This document shows positions 53,353 through 63,500 of a DNA stretch of 64,000 bases, piece by piece. Under the pieces are notes generated by a model that worked only from the letters and a program-made list of their open reading frames with translations, did not search any database and had not been told where the DNA came from. Both the position numbers and the translations under genes were made by a program. Source of the stretch: Micromonospora sp. KC723 (GTDB taxonomy: Bacteria > Actinomycetota > Actinomycetes > Mycobacteriales > Micromonosporaceae); the NCBI RefSeq assembly GCF_004348595.1, contig NZ_SMKD01000002.1, positions 84,063-148,062 on the forward strand. The letters are read 5' to 3'. The stretch's first letter is position 1. Every line of letters starts with the position of its first letter.

Positions 53353-56300
53353 CGGGACCACACGCTTCTTCCTGTTGCTGCCGAAATTGCGTCCATAATC
53401 GACTGCCTGATGTCTACAGGCGCTAGCGGATTGCCATGGTTTCTGCCATTTACGCTTCGTGACATCCAGCTTACTGAGAAGCCACCTTCCTCGAAGAACA
53501 TTGTGAAGCCGACAGTATCCCGTGAACCGCCAAAATGCTCGAAATTGATCCGCCCATGCCCACCAAGCCGTCGAACCGAATTCACCGGCGGATTCAGCAT
53601 GTCCGGATCAACGCTCAGCTGAGCCCTAAAGTTGCCCGTGCTTGGCTCATAGATTCCACTAAAGGCCGCACCATTCCCGTGCGCACCTAGTGCACCAGTG
53701 TTGTCGTATCCGTCTGCATTCGAAATTACGTTATTGCAGTTGTGAACCAGCACAGGCGTGTCGCCGGCTATCACATAGTACGTGTGGATGTCGGCGACGG
53801 TGAGGTCGCGCATCTCTTGTGAGCCGGTGTAGTTGTGGACCTTGGCTACGTTTGCGCGTTCGTTGGTGGCTGTCCGCAGCCACTCGGTAGGCCGGAGGGC
53901 ACTGGCGTCGACCCAGTCGTGGCGGCTTTCGCTCCAGAAGGGGTGGTGCTGGGTCGTTTCGATCTTGGCGAATTTTCCGTCGCCGGTGCGGATGTAGAGG
54001 TCGGTGAGGGCTTCGTCGTGGTTGACGTGCAGCCGCTCCACGACCCGGCCGCTGTCTTCGCCGGTTGTCGTGTCGTGGGCGAGGACGTGGTCGCCTTCGG
54101 ATACCTCTTCGATGGGGCGTGTGGTCCCGTCGGCCATGAGAACGGGTGTGTCGGGGTCGAAGCTGTGGGTGGGGCAGCCGTCTTTTGCTCTGGGCGCCCC
54201 GCCTGCGCCGTTGCCACCGGGCTTGCCCTTCGTTACCGGCTGCGAGCTTTTGCTGGGGGGTGTCGGCGTCCTTGGACTGGGCTGGTGGGCCAGTCCCTTC
54301 TGGTGTGCGTCAGCCTTGATGTGGGCTAGTTCTTCTGCTTCCTTGGTCGGGTTGATCTTCGGCGTGGAGCCGGTGGGCGCTTTGCCGGCCATGGACTTTG
54401 TCTTGTCCGCTGCCCATTCCACGCCGTTCTTGCAAGGCGATTTGACTTTGCAGGCGACGTCGAGGCCAGGCACCACGGACATTCCGGACACTGCGGCGTT
54501 GGTGTAGTCGCCTTCAACGGCGTACCAGACGGCGTTGATGACATCGCATGGTCCACCCACAATGCCGCCGATGACGCCGCAGGCATCCAGGGCTTCGTGG
54601 CCCTTCTCCCTGCCGCTCTTCCACTTGCCAGTGCTGTACTTGATTCCGCTCTCTACTCGCTCCTGGCAGGCGTAACCGTTGACGCCCCACGGGCAGTAGT
54701 CGCCATTCCATGCCATGCCGTTGCTTAGGTTGGCTGGTTTGTCTAGGCCTGCGAATTCGGCGATGATCCGGCCGGTGGGGTCGCTGTAGGTGATGGGGTT
54801 GTTGGCGGCGTAGGTGTAGGCCGGTAGTTGTTGTGGGTTGCCGGGGTCGTTGACGGGGTCGACGGAGATGAACCGTCCGATGGTGGGGTCGTATTCGCGG
54901 GCGCCGAGGTGGGTCAGGCCGGTGGGGTCCTGGTGTCCGCCGAGGAAGCCCTGCTGGTTGGGCCAGGTGACGGTCTGGCCGCGGGGGGACCCGTAGGGTG
55001 TCTGCCGGCGTTGGGTGATGGTCTGGTCGGTGTCGTTGGTGACGCTGACCTGGGAGGTTCCTTGGTGGTCGCTGGCGAGCCAGGTGATCCCGGTGACGGT
55101 TCGCTGGGCGATGGTCTCGCCGTTGAACGAGTAGTACCGGGTGGCGTCGACCGAGCCGGTGCTCGTGTTGCGGCGTACTTCGGTGTCGCCGAGGAACAGG
55201 GTGCTGTCGGTGGGGGTATTGGCGATCAGCCGGTTGCCGCTGGCGTCGTAGATGTAGGAGTTGTTGCCCGCGTTGTCGGTCAGGGTGGCGAGGTGACCCT
55301 CGACGTCCCAGGTCAGGGTTTGTTGGCCGGAGGGCCCGGGCCGGGTCTTCATGTTCCCGGCGGGGTCGTAGGTGTACGCGCCGATGGTGGTGCCGAGGTT
55401 GTCGGTTCGGGTCCATCCGTCGAGGCGGTGCGGCTGCGTCGCACCGGGCTCGGGGTAGCTGTAGCTGGTGGTGATGGTTCCGGTGGGTGTGCCTCGTTCG
55501 GTTTGGGTGAGGCGGTTGCCGATGCGTCCCTTCGGGTCGTCGGGTGCGCCGAAGCTCCACTCGTGCCAGTACGGTGCTGGTCCGCCCAGGCTGCTCGTCG
55601 ATGGTGCGGTGGCGCAGTCGGCGGAGGACGGTGTCCACGCCTGGGTGAGCCGGCGTTGGTGGTCGTAGCCGAAGCACTGGGTGTCGCGGGGGCGGCTACC
55701 CGGGTTGTCGTCGATCTTGAGGACGTTGCCGCTGTCGTCGTAGTCGTAGAAGGTGTTGGTGATGTAGGCGGGTGCGGTTGACCGGATGACGGCGCTGTTC
55801 GTGACCCGGCCGGTGGCGTCGTCGTAGTAGTGCGCGGACTGGACAGACTTCGTGCCCGTCAGCTGGGCCGAGCGGGTGGTGGTGCTGACCTCGAAGAGGT
55901 TGGTGTAGCCGGTCTCCACGACGTAGAAGCCGACATCGCCGTAGTCGGTGGCCAGCTGGTACGACATCGAGTGGGTCTGGTCGTACTCGTAGGTGAGCTT
56001 CTCCTCCTGGAGCCCGCCAGCTGCGGGGAGGGTGAGTGTGCTCGGTGAGCCGTCCGCGTTGTAGGTGGCCCGGGTGGTGAAGCTGCAGGTGGTGGCGGTG
56101 GCACCGCAGAAGCCGGCCTGGGAGGCGGGCAACGTGAGTTTCGTCTGCGTCGGCTGGTAGCGCGAGTTGACCGCGACGATCTCGCTGCGGTATTCGTCGC
56201 CGCCGATCCAGCGGGAGGCGGACTTGGTCAGGCCCTTGGCCGGCAGGTCGTAGGTGTACGACGTTCTGAGGGCGCCGGTGGTGCTGCCCTCGCGGACCGT

Positions 56301-59300
56301 TTCCAGTCGTCCGAGCCGGTCGTAGGTGAACCAGAGGTCCGGGGTGTCGTCGCGGGAGTCGGTGCTCTTCTCCAGGTCGCCGACGGCGTTGTACTGCAGG
56401 GTGGCGGTGCCCTTGTCCGGGTCACTCGTGGAGATCAGCCGGCCCTGGATGTCGTAGGTGTAGGACCAGGTGTTGCCCGAGGCGTCCTTGACCGCGGCCA
56501 GTTGGCCTTTGGGGTGGTAGGCGTAGCTGGTCTCGTCAAAGGTGCCGGTGGCGGTCGGTCCGTGGTACTGCCACAGCTTCTCGGTGCGGCCCAGGACGTC
56601 GGTCCAGACCGTGGTGGCCGCGTCGCCCTCGGCGGGGAGGACGGTCAGGTGGTCGCCGTGGTACGTCGTCGACGTCCGTGACTTCTCCACCTGCACCCCG
56701 GCGTGCCCGCCGAGGAGCAGAGAATGGGCCGGCCGACCCGCCGCGTCGAAGATCGTCCGGGTTTGGCTCGGCACATCGGCGTTCAGCGGACTCTGGATCG
56801 TGGTGAGATCGATCGCGCCGCTGTTGTAGTAGGCGGAGTTGGCCTGGTACATCCGGCCGGCGGCGTCGTAGAAGGAGTCGGTGATGATCCGGCCGCCGCC
56901 GTGGGCGGGTTCCTGGGTCTGCCGCGGCCGGCCGAGTGAGTCGATCAGCGCGTGGGAGGTGTCGAACCCGCCCCTGGCGTTGATCGAACGCGTCGTGATC
57001 GTGGAAATCGACGTCTTGGACAGCTGGTAGCTGTAGCCGGTGGACGGGTCCGACGGGAAGGCCGTCTTGGAGCGCCCGGGCAGCCAGATGCCGGTGTTGC
57101 GGCCGAGCGCGTCGTAGCTGTACTCGGTGCTCAGGTTGTTCGGGTCGGTGACCTTCAGGGGTAGACCAAGGACCGGATCCAGCTCGACGGTGTTGGTCCA
57201 CAGCAGCGGGTTGGTGGTGACCACCTTGGTGATCGGCCCGCCTGTGGCCGGCGTGTAGTCGGTCCTGGTTTTCTCCCCGGCGATGTCGGTGACCTCGACG
57301 ACCCGGCCGTGGGCGTCGTAGGCGGCGGTGGAGGCCACCTGGTAGGTGGCTGAGCCTCGGAAGAAACCCTTGATCGTCTCAATCTTGGTGATCTTGCCGG
57401 CGGTGGGCGTCGCCCCGTGGTCGAGGGAATCGTAGGAGAACAACGTGTCCGCGGTGATCAATCCCTCGGCCACGGGGATACTCCCACAGGCGCCTGTCCA
57501 GCCACGAGTCCGCTTGACCGGGGTCAACAACCAGTTCGACCCCGTGGTGTTGCGCACGTACTCGGTCCGCACACAGCTGTCATCATCGGTCTTGGCGTCG
57601 TCGCCCCACTTCTGGACGGTGACCGGCATGCCGTACTGGTCGTAGCTGGTGGTCGTCGTGGTGCGCCGGAAGCCGCCGCCGACCGCCGCGCGGGTCTTCA
57701 CCGTACTGACCTGGGCGTACCGGGCTTCGGCGGTCGGTGTGCCAGTCCGGGTCGCGCTCGCCTCGGAGCGCCACATGTCATGGACGCTCGCCGCGAGGAT
57801 CTGCGTTCCGAGCCAGGTGATCTGCTCACGGGGTGTGCCGGCGTAGTGGTCGTAGTCGTTGGTGGGGCCGCCCTCGCGTCCCTCGACGGTGGTGGTTCTG
57901 GTTCCGCCGGCCTGCAGTTTGTCGCCGTACATTCCGCGGAAGTACAGCGTCTCGGTCTTGGTGCGTTCGGCGCCCTCACCGGTGTAGGTGATGACGGTAG
58001 GGTAGCCGCGCCACTGTGACCACGTCTTGCGGTTGTCCGGGGCGAGCCCGTTGTCCTCGTCGTGGTGCCACAGCGGCAGGTTCTGCGGGTTCTCGTACTC
58101 GTAGGCGGTACGAACCGGGCGGGCGCCGCCGGTGTGGTCGATCTGCTGAACCTCGGTGACGACGTACTTGTGGAAGTAGTCGGTGATCGGGTCGGTGTAC
58201 GTCGGGGGAGTCCACTTGACCGGGTAGCAGCGCAGCGAGTTGTTGTCCAGCGCCGTCGCCGTGGGCATGGTGCCGCCCCGGGCGCACTGGCGTGGACTGT
58301 AGGTCACGAAGAGCTCGCCGCCGGTCTCGAACTGGATGGAGTTGACCCGCCACCAGTTCATCGCCAGGGCCCAGTCGCTGCCGGAGGCGTCGACCCGGTT
58401 GGGCATCTGCATGCCGCTGAAGGTCACTTCTGGGGTGGTCAGGGTCGTGCCGTTGAGGCCGCGGTGGGTGATTCCGTCGAGCCACAGTCCGGCCCGGGTG
58501 CCGTCACCCGGGTCGGGGAAGCTCTGCCGCAGCGTCCACGAGTCGGCGTTCTGGTACGCCGAGCCCTTCCACACCTTGGTGGTGACGACGCTCAGCCGCT
58601 TCGCCGACCAGAAGGTGGGCGATGCGTTCTGGCACGGGTTGGTGGTCGCGGTGCACTCCTGGTCCCACGGGGTGTCCGGCCAGGTGGTCTCGTTCTTCGT
58701 GGTGCAGTTACTCAGACACCGGTCGGGGTTGGTGAACTCCACCCGCATGGGGGAGTTCTGCACGTACGGGCTGGTCGCCGCGTACTCGGTGCCATCCCGG
58801 TTGTCGGTGCCGTAGTCGATGCGGGTGAGGTGGCCGGCCCGGTCGTAGATAACTGGGGTCGTGGCGACCTTGTTCTTGGCGTAGTGGTTGGTTTCCTTGG
58901 CCCACCAGTAGGACATGGTGTTGCCGTGCACGTCCTGGACGTAGTCCAGGTTCCACCGCCACGCCTGCCGCTTCCCGCCGCAGTCCGACGCGGCGAAGGT
59001 GCTCTGGTAGCAGGGCTCGCCCGGGTTGTTGCCGAACACCGGCACGGTCAGCACCGAGTTCGTCGTCGGCCGTCCGGACGACCAACCCGGCAGCTGGTGG
59101 CGCCCGAACCAGTACTGGGTGCCGCTGGGCGTGGTGAGCTTCCAGTACTCGTTGTCGTTGTCGCCGTTGCCGTACGCCGGTGACGTCAGCAGCTCGACCT
59201 TCGAGCCGTCCTCCTTACGTGGGTGCCACTTGCCGTCGCTGCCCTTGAGTAGTTCCACGGCCGAGCCGCCGAGGGACAGCACCGCGTTGTCGGTGCCCCA

Positions 59301-59666
59301 GCACAGGTCCCCGGTCTTGGTGGTGTTGTTGGCATCGCCGCCCATGTCGTCGGCGCAGGCCTTGTACTGGCGCTCGATGAATCCGGGCGAGTAATCGAAG
59401 CCCTCCCCGATCGCGCCGGGCTGGTTGTTGGTGGCGGCATGCCGACCATCCACCGACTGGGAGGAGTATCCGAGCCCGAGACTGGGAGTGGGTCCGCCAG
59501 GACCGGGTGGGGTCCGCATCGGATACGACCACTGGAATCCGCCGGCCGCGCCACCGTGGCTCCACGACGCCGACGGCGCCAGGCTCGACGCGGTGAAGGC
59601 GCCCGCGCCGCCCGACGGCCCGGCGGCCAGTGCGACGAGGTTGCCCGCCGTCGGCGCCGTGCTCAC
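53349..59666 (-). CDS. RHS-repeat polymorphic toxin, main part with Hint module and toxin tip
   Basis: A 2105-residue frame. The first ~500 residues hold the SpvB/RHS entry domain (WSYPMRTPP, YSSQSVDGR, GFDYSPGFIERQYKACADD). RHS/YD repeats follow (DALGR, DPVLGLPLKVTD, YDAAGRM, and many Y-D-x-x-G-R) up to the RHS core near 1583-1604 (GLTHLGAREYDPTIGRF). After a variable linker, a Hint autoprocessing domain covers about 1831-1977 (PVLMADGTTRPIEEVSEGDH, HTYYVIAGDTPVLVHNC). The last 128 residues are the toxin tip, family not recognised. The protein should be processed and deliver the tip to rival cells. Start GTG at 59666 overlaps the stop of the N-terminal segment; the two were probably one gene. 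Confidence 0.88.
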   Translation of the reverse strand: MSTAPTAGNLVALAAGPSGGAGAFTASSLAPSASWSHGGAAGGFQWSYPMRTPPGPGGPTPSLGLGYSSQSVDGRHAATNNQPGAIGEGFDYSPGFIERQYKACADDMGGDANNTTKTGDLCWGTDNAVLSLGGSAVELLKGSDGKWHPRKEDGSKVELLTSPAYGNGDNDNEYWKLTTPSGTQYWFGRHQLPGWSSGRPTTNSVLTVPVFGNNPGEPCYQSTFAASDCGGKRQAWRWNLDYVQDVHGNTMSYWWAKETNHYAKNKVATTPVIYDRAGHLTRIDYGTDNRDGTEYAATSPYVQNSPMRVEFTNPDRCLSNCTTKNETTWPDTPWDQECTATTNPCQNASPTFWSAKRLSVVTTKVWKGSAYQNADSWTLRQSFPDPGDGTRAGLWLDGITHRGLNGTTLTTPEVTFSGMQMPNRVDASGSDWALAMNWWRVNSIQFETGGELFVTYSPRQCARGGTMPTATALDNNSLRCYPVKWTPPTYTDPITDYFHKYVVTEVQQIDHTGGARPVRTAYEYENPQNLPLWHHDEDNGLAPDNRKTWSQWRGYPTVITYTGEGAERTKTETLYFRGMYGDKLQAGGTRTTTVEGREGGPTNDYDHYAGTPREQITWLGTQILAASVHDMWRSEASATRTGTPTAEARYAQVSTVKTRAAVGGGFRRTTTTTSYDQYGMPVTVQKWGDDAKTDDDSCVRTEYVRNTTGSNWLLTPVKRTRGWTGACGSIPVAEGLITADTLFSYDSLDHGATPTAGKITKIETIKGFFRGSATYQVASTAAYDAHGRVVEVTDIAGEKTRTDYTPATGGPITKVVTTNPLLWTNTVELDPVLGLPLKVTDPNNLSTEYSYDALGRNTGIWLPGRSKTAFPSDPSTGYSYQLSKTSISTITTRSINARGGFDTSHALIDSLGRPRQTQEPAHGGGRIITDSFYDAAGRMYQANSAYYNSGAIDLTTIQSPLNADVPSQTRTIFDAAGRPAHSLLLGGHAGVQVEKSRTSTTYHGDHLTVLPAEGDAATTVWTDVLGRTEKLWQYHGPTATGTFDETSYAYHPKGQLAAVKDASGNTWSYTYDIQGRLISTSDPDKGTATLQYNAVGDLEKSTDSRDDTPDLWFTYDRLGRLETVREGSTTGALRTSYTYDLPAKGLTKSASRWIGGDEYRSEIVAVNSRYQPTQTKLTLPASQAGFCGATATTCSFTTRATYNADGSPSTLTLPAAGGLQEEKLTYEYDQTHSMSYQLATDYGDVGFYVVETGYTNLFEVSTTTRSAQLTGTKSVQSAHYYDDATGRVTNSAVIRSTAPAYITNTFYDYDDSGNVLKIDDNPGSRPRDTQCFGYDHQRRLTQAWTPSSADCATAPSTSSLGGPAPYWHEWSFGAPDDPKGRIGNRLTQTERGTPTGTITTSYSYPEPGATQPHRLDGWTRTDNLGTTIGAYTYDPAGNMKTRPGPSGQQTLTWDVEGHLATLTDNAGNNSYIYDASGNRLIANTPTDSTLFLGDTEVRRNTSTGSVDATRYYSFNGETIAQRTVTGITWLASDHQGTSQVSVTNDTDQTITQRRQTPYGSPRGQTVTWPNQQGFLGGHQDPTGLTHLGAREYDPTIGRFISVDPVNDPGNPQQLPAYTYAANNPITYSDPTGRIIAEFAGLDKPANLSNGMAWNGDYCPWGVNGYACQERVESGIKYSTGKWKSGREKGHEALDACGVIGGIVGGPCDVINAVWYAVEGDYTNAAVSGMSVVPGLDVACKVKSPCKNGVEWAADKTKSMAGKAPTGSTPKINPTKEAEELAHIKADAHQKGLAHQPSPRTPTPPSKSSQPVTKGKPGGNGAGGAPRAKDGCPTHSFDPDTPVLMADGTTRPIEEVSEGDHVLAHDTTTGEDSGRVVERLHVNHDEALTDLYIRTGDGKFAKIETTQHHPFWSESRHDWVDASALRPTEWLRTATNERANVAKVHNYTGSQEMRDLTVADIHTYYVIAGDTPVLVHNCNNVISNADGYDNTGALGAHGNGAAFSGIYEPSTGNFRAQLSVDPDMLNPPVNSVRRLGGHGRINFEHFGGSRDTVGFTMFFEEGGFSVSWMSRSVNGRNHGNPLAPVDIRQSIMDAISAATGRSVWSR

Positions 59667-60445
59667 CCCGCCGAAGCGCTGGGGTCGAAGGAGTTTTCTG
59701 CCGCCGGCACCGACGCTGCGGACACCTGCGCGGACACCGTCCGGGCCCGCACGTTGTTACGGGAGCCCAGCTCAACAATCCGGCAGCTTGCCGCGTCAGG
59801 TGTGCTCAACGCACACGGCGGCACCTGCACCAGCCGCAGCCGTGACGCCCAGTCTCCGCCGTAGGCCGAGGCGAACCGGGCGTAGTCCACCGCGATCTCC
59901 ACCCGGCCGCCAGCATTCACCCCGTCGGCGCGGCTGACCCGCATCAACAGACCACCGCGCACGCCGGCCTTCTCGGCCGTCGCCCGCGGCAGCACCTCGA
60001 TCCGAACCTTACGCGGCCCGGCCTGCGCCGACCGGCTCCTGTCGCCAGGAGCCGGTGCTGCCGGCCGCACGGTCACCGGCAACGACCCGGCACGCAACGC
60101 CTGCACCGTCGACGCGGCACGCTCACCGGTCGGTGTCGATGACAGGGTCACCTCGGCTGCGCCGGCGGCCGGCCACGTCGGTGTCGGCCGGGTTGCCGCA
60201 GCCGCCGTCTCGGCCGGGTCCGGCGCCGGCTTCGTGGCCTTGACCGGCTTCACCGGCACGGATTCGTACCGCTGGGCAGCAAGGCGCTTGGCCTGGGCCG
60301 GCGCTTGCGCCTGAGCGGGCACCTGGCCGCCGAGGGTGACGGCGAGCGCCGCCACCAGTCCGGCGGCGAGCAGCCTGCGGTTTCCGCCGTGGGAACGGCC
60401 GGCATGCCGGCGGTGTGCCGACCTGCCGGGTCTGACCTGTGTCAT
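59663..60445 (-). CDS. N-terminal export segment of the RHS toxin (separated by frameshift)
   Basis: 260 residues from the ATG of MTQVRPGRS, with a long signal peptide (LLAAGLVAALAVTLGGQVPAQA) and a ~190-residue domain preceding the RHS region (VRIEVLPRATAEKAGVRGGL, GDWASRLRLVQVPPC, ELGSRNNVRARTVSAQVSAA). Family proteins carry this domain at the start of the RHS polypeptide. It ends at a TGA overlapping the GTG of the main frame. Adding one G to the GGGG run at 59666-59669 would fuse them (SASAGVSTAPTAG). Either a frameshift mutation, a sequencing error, or programmed or coupled translation. Confidence 0.75.
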   Translation of the reverse strand: MTQVRPGRSAHRRHAGRSHGGNRRLLAAGLVAALAVTLGGQVPAQAQAPAQAKRLAAQRYESVPVKPVKATKPAPDPAETAAAATRPTPTWPAAGAAEVTLSSTPTGERAASTVQALRAGSLPVTVRPAAPAPGDRSRSAQAGPRKVRIEVLPRATAEKAGVRGGLLMRVSRADGVNAGGRVEIAVDYARFASAYGGDWASRLRLVQVPPCALSTPDAASCRIVELGSRNNVRARTVSAQVSAASVPAAENSFDPSASAG

Positions 60446-60531
60446 CGGTGCCTTCCGGGTCGATGGGGTCACCCAGCGCGAATGGGTGGTTCACGGGTGG
60501 TGTGAAGAGCTCAGCCGCAGGCGGCCGGTCC

Positions 60532-63500
60532 TCAGGACGTGGCGATGCCCCCGACCTGCGCGTCGGTGAGCACGCCCTGCCAGACCTGGACGTCGTCCAC
60601 GGTGCCGTTGACGAAGTCACCGGAGTCCGAGGAGCCGATCCGCAGCCGGCCGGTGGCTCCCCAGGCGGGCGGGATGCTCGTGACTTCGCCCGCTGGTGCG
60701 CCGTTGACGTAGAGACGAATGGTCCGGCTCGTCGAGTCGTACGTGGCGGCGAGATGGACCCAGTCGTGCAGAACCGGGGTGCCGCCCCACTTGATGGTGG
60801 AGTAGGTGACACCGCTGGCCGCGTCCCTGTCAGGCACGACGAGAGCCCAACTCGCGGGAGAGTTGCTCTGTCGCTGCAGGTAGAACGCGCAGCGCGCGGT
60901 GCCGCACTGCGACAACACCGTGTGGTAGCCGGTGAGGACGCTCGGCTTGACTCGTGCCATCACCGTCCACGACCCCTCGGTGCGCAGCACCTGCTCACTG
61001 GTGTCCGCGGTGCCGCTGACTCCGTCCAGGCAGAGACCCGGGCTCAGGTAGCCGTCACAGAAGTGGGCCGCGGTGGCGGGTTCGGCGAGGGTGACCGGCC
61101 GGTTGTATCCAGACGCGTCACCCTGCTGCCGCGGGGCTTCCTCGTCCTCGTCGTTCATGTCCCACTGGCCGACGAGGGTGGGCTTCACGATCGGCTCGAG
61201 GTCGTCCGCCGGGTTGATGACCCGGTCCCACAGCCGGACATCATCGATTTCACCCTGAAGGTAGTTCTGCTGGTTGCCGTTGTAGTGCACCCGTCCGATC
61301 TGCAGGATCCCGGTCGAGGACCACAGCGACGACAACGGCTGTACGCCCACCTCGACACCGTTGACGTAGATCCGGATCTCCTGCAGCCCCGCGTCGTACA
61401 CGCCCGCGACGTGCTGCCACACGTTCGTGGCAGCCGGACCGGCGGAGGCGACCGACGTGCGGGTGTGGGTGGCGCTGTCGGCGGAGAACGTGTGGAAGTA
61501 CCAGTAGCCGTTCTTGTCCCGCTGCAACTGCCAAGCCCCGTTGTTCGTGCCGCTCGCCGCGACCACCGACCCGAACGTTCCCGTGCTCCACACCCGCACC
61601 CACGCCGCGACACTGAAACTGCGCGACGAGTCGATCGGAGGCGCGACCGTCGTGGCACCCCAACCGTTGCCGTAGCCGAAGCTGACCGCACGGTCACGGC
61701 CAGAGGTTCGGTGCGTGCCCGTGATCCAGCCGTCCGACCACTGCGGATTGTTGTACAGGTTCAAGATAGGACCACCCGCTGGGGTGCTCGGCTGCGTGGC
61801 TCCCGCGCTTTCCTGCATCGACCACGACGCTTGCGGTGCGGTGGGATCGCCCGCCAGGAAGAGGTACTCGTAGGTGGCCGACGCGTTGCCCGCCTGGTCC
61901 CGGCTCTTGACGAACAACTTGTTACTCAGCCGCCGGTTCGGGGTGATCCACACCGTGGCGGACCCGCCGAGAGTCGCCGCCCGGACCGTCTTCTCCGGCC
62001 CACCATCGAGCCAGTACACGTAGTCGTACACGTCGGGAGCGCCGTTGGCGGAAAACGTGAATCGGCCGGAATAGCCCTTCGCGCCACGCGGCGAGTCGTT
62101 CGATCCGATCGGCACCGACTCCAGGTAGAGACCGTCAGCCGGCGTCACCTTCGGCGTTGCGGCCGGCGGGGAGTAGTCGGCGTAGAACTCACACCACGGC
62201 GACATGCCCGACGCTCCACCGAGGGTGTCCTTCGTCTGCACCTGCCACCGATACTGCTCACCGTCGGCAATCGGCCCGAACTTCATCTCCGCCTTGCCGC
62301 CCGGCACCACCCCGGAATCCGTTCGAGGCCACCCGGTCACCGTCGCCCAGGCCGTGCCGCTCCACTTCTGCAAGGTGAACACACCAGACAAGCTGCCGCC
62401 GTTGCTGCCGTCAGGGTCGGTCAACGTCGCCTTCAACCACGGGTAGTAGCCCCGTACCACAGGTCGGGAAGCGCCCGTGACACACGCCTGGGCGGGCGCG
62501 GTGTACTCGGCGTGTGTCGACAACTGCGCCGCGGTCGGCGTGTTCGGGTTCGTGTTGTACTCCACCGACAGCTTCGTCGCCGTCGGGTCGAACTTCTTCC
62601 ACCAGTTGCTGGTTTCCTCCGAACTGCCGTCCGACTGCCGGGTAGACAACGCCAGCGTGTAGTTGCTGTCACCCTTGTAGGCGTCGACATCGTTCTTCAC
62701 GTTGGCGCTGGCGAACTCCATCGGCTTGTCCGGCTGCGGATCACCCGGGCAGGTCGTCGGCGACGAAGGCTTGTGCGCATGCCCCCACCGCTCCTCCAGC
62801 CACTTCGCCAGGTTCGGCCCGTCCCAACTCTGCTTACCCGACGATGTCAGATCCGCGGACCGCCACAGGTTCACGGGCGTGTTCTCGCAGTCCCACGAGT
62901 GGGTCATCTCGGTCAGGAACTTCGCACTCCGGATCGTCTTCCCCGCCAAGCCGGAAAGATTGAAGCGGAAGAACGAGCGGAAGGTGCCCCCTCCGGTCGG
63001 GTCCTTGCCCACCCGGGCGACGCCGTCATCCCGAGTCGCGTTGGCCGACCCGGTGTACCCCCACATCGCCTTGCCGATGGTCGTCCACGGGTCGATGACC
63101 ACCGGGTAGGTGGTGTCGGCGCCACGCAACAACGCCAGGTCCGGTCGGATCACCAAGTCCGTGCCCACCACCTCGGCGGGTAGCTCCACTTTGTTTGCCC
63201 CGTCCGGCGCGCTACGAAGAACCTCGGACTCGTCCTGTCCATCCGTCGACTCCGCGAACGATCGCGATGGCGACGTTTCGGTCTCAGCCGCACCGGAGGA
63301 GTCCCACATCAGGGCGTTGCCAGCGGACAGCACGACAGTGCCGGCGGCGTTGACGACATCGAACCCACCGCCGGCACGGGCCCGCCGCGATACCCCGGAC
63401 GTGCCGAGCGACAACCGAAGCGTTTCCAACGCCGGGTTCGCCGCCGCCGTCGCCGACTTCACCACCACGACCCACGTGAAGCCGTCCACCAATGCCCGAA

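Noticed and set aside
60439..63183. 914-codon plus-strand open frame opposite the LamG gene
   Set aside because: Arginine- and glycine-rich shadow of the real minus-strand gene; no domain and typical antisense composition in high-GC DNA.
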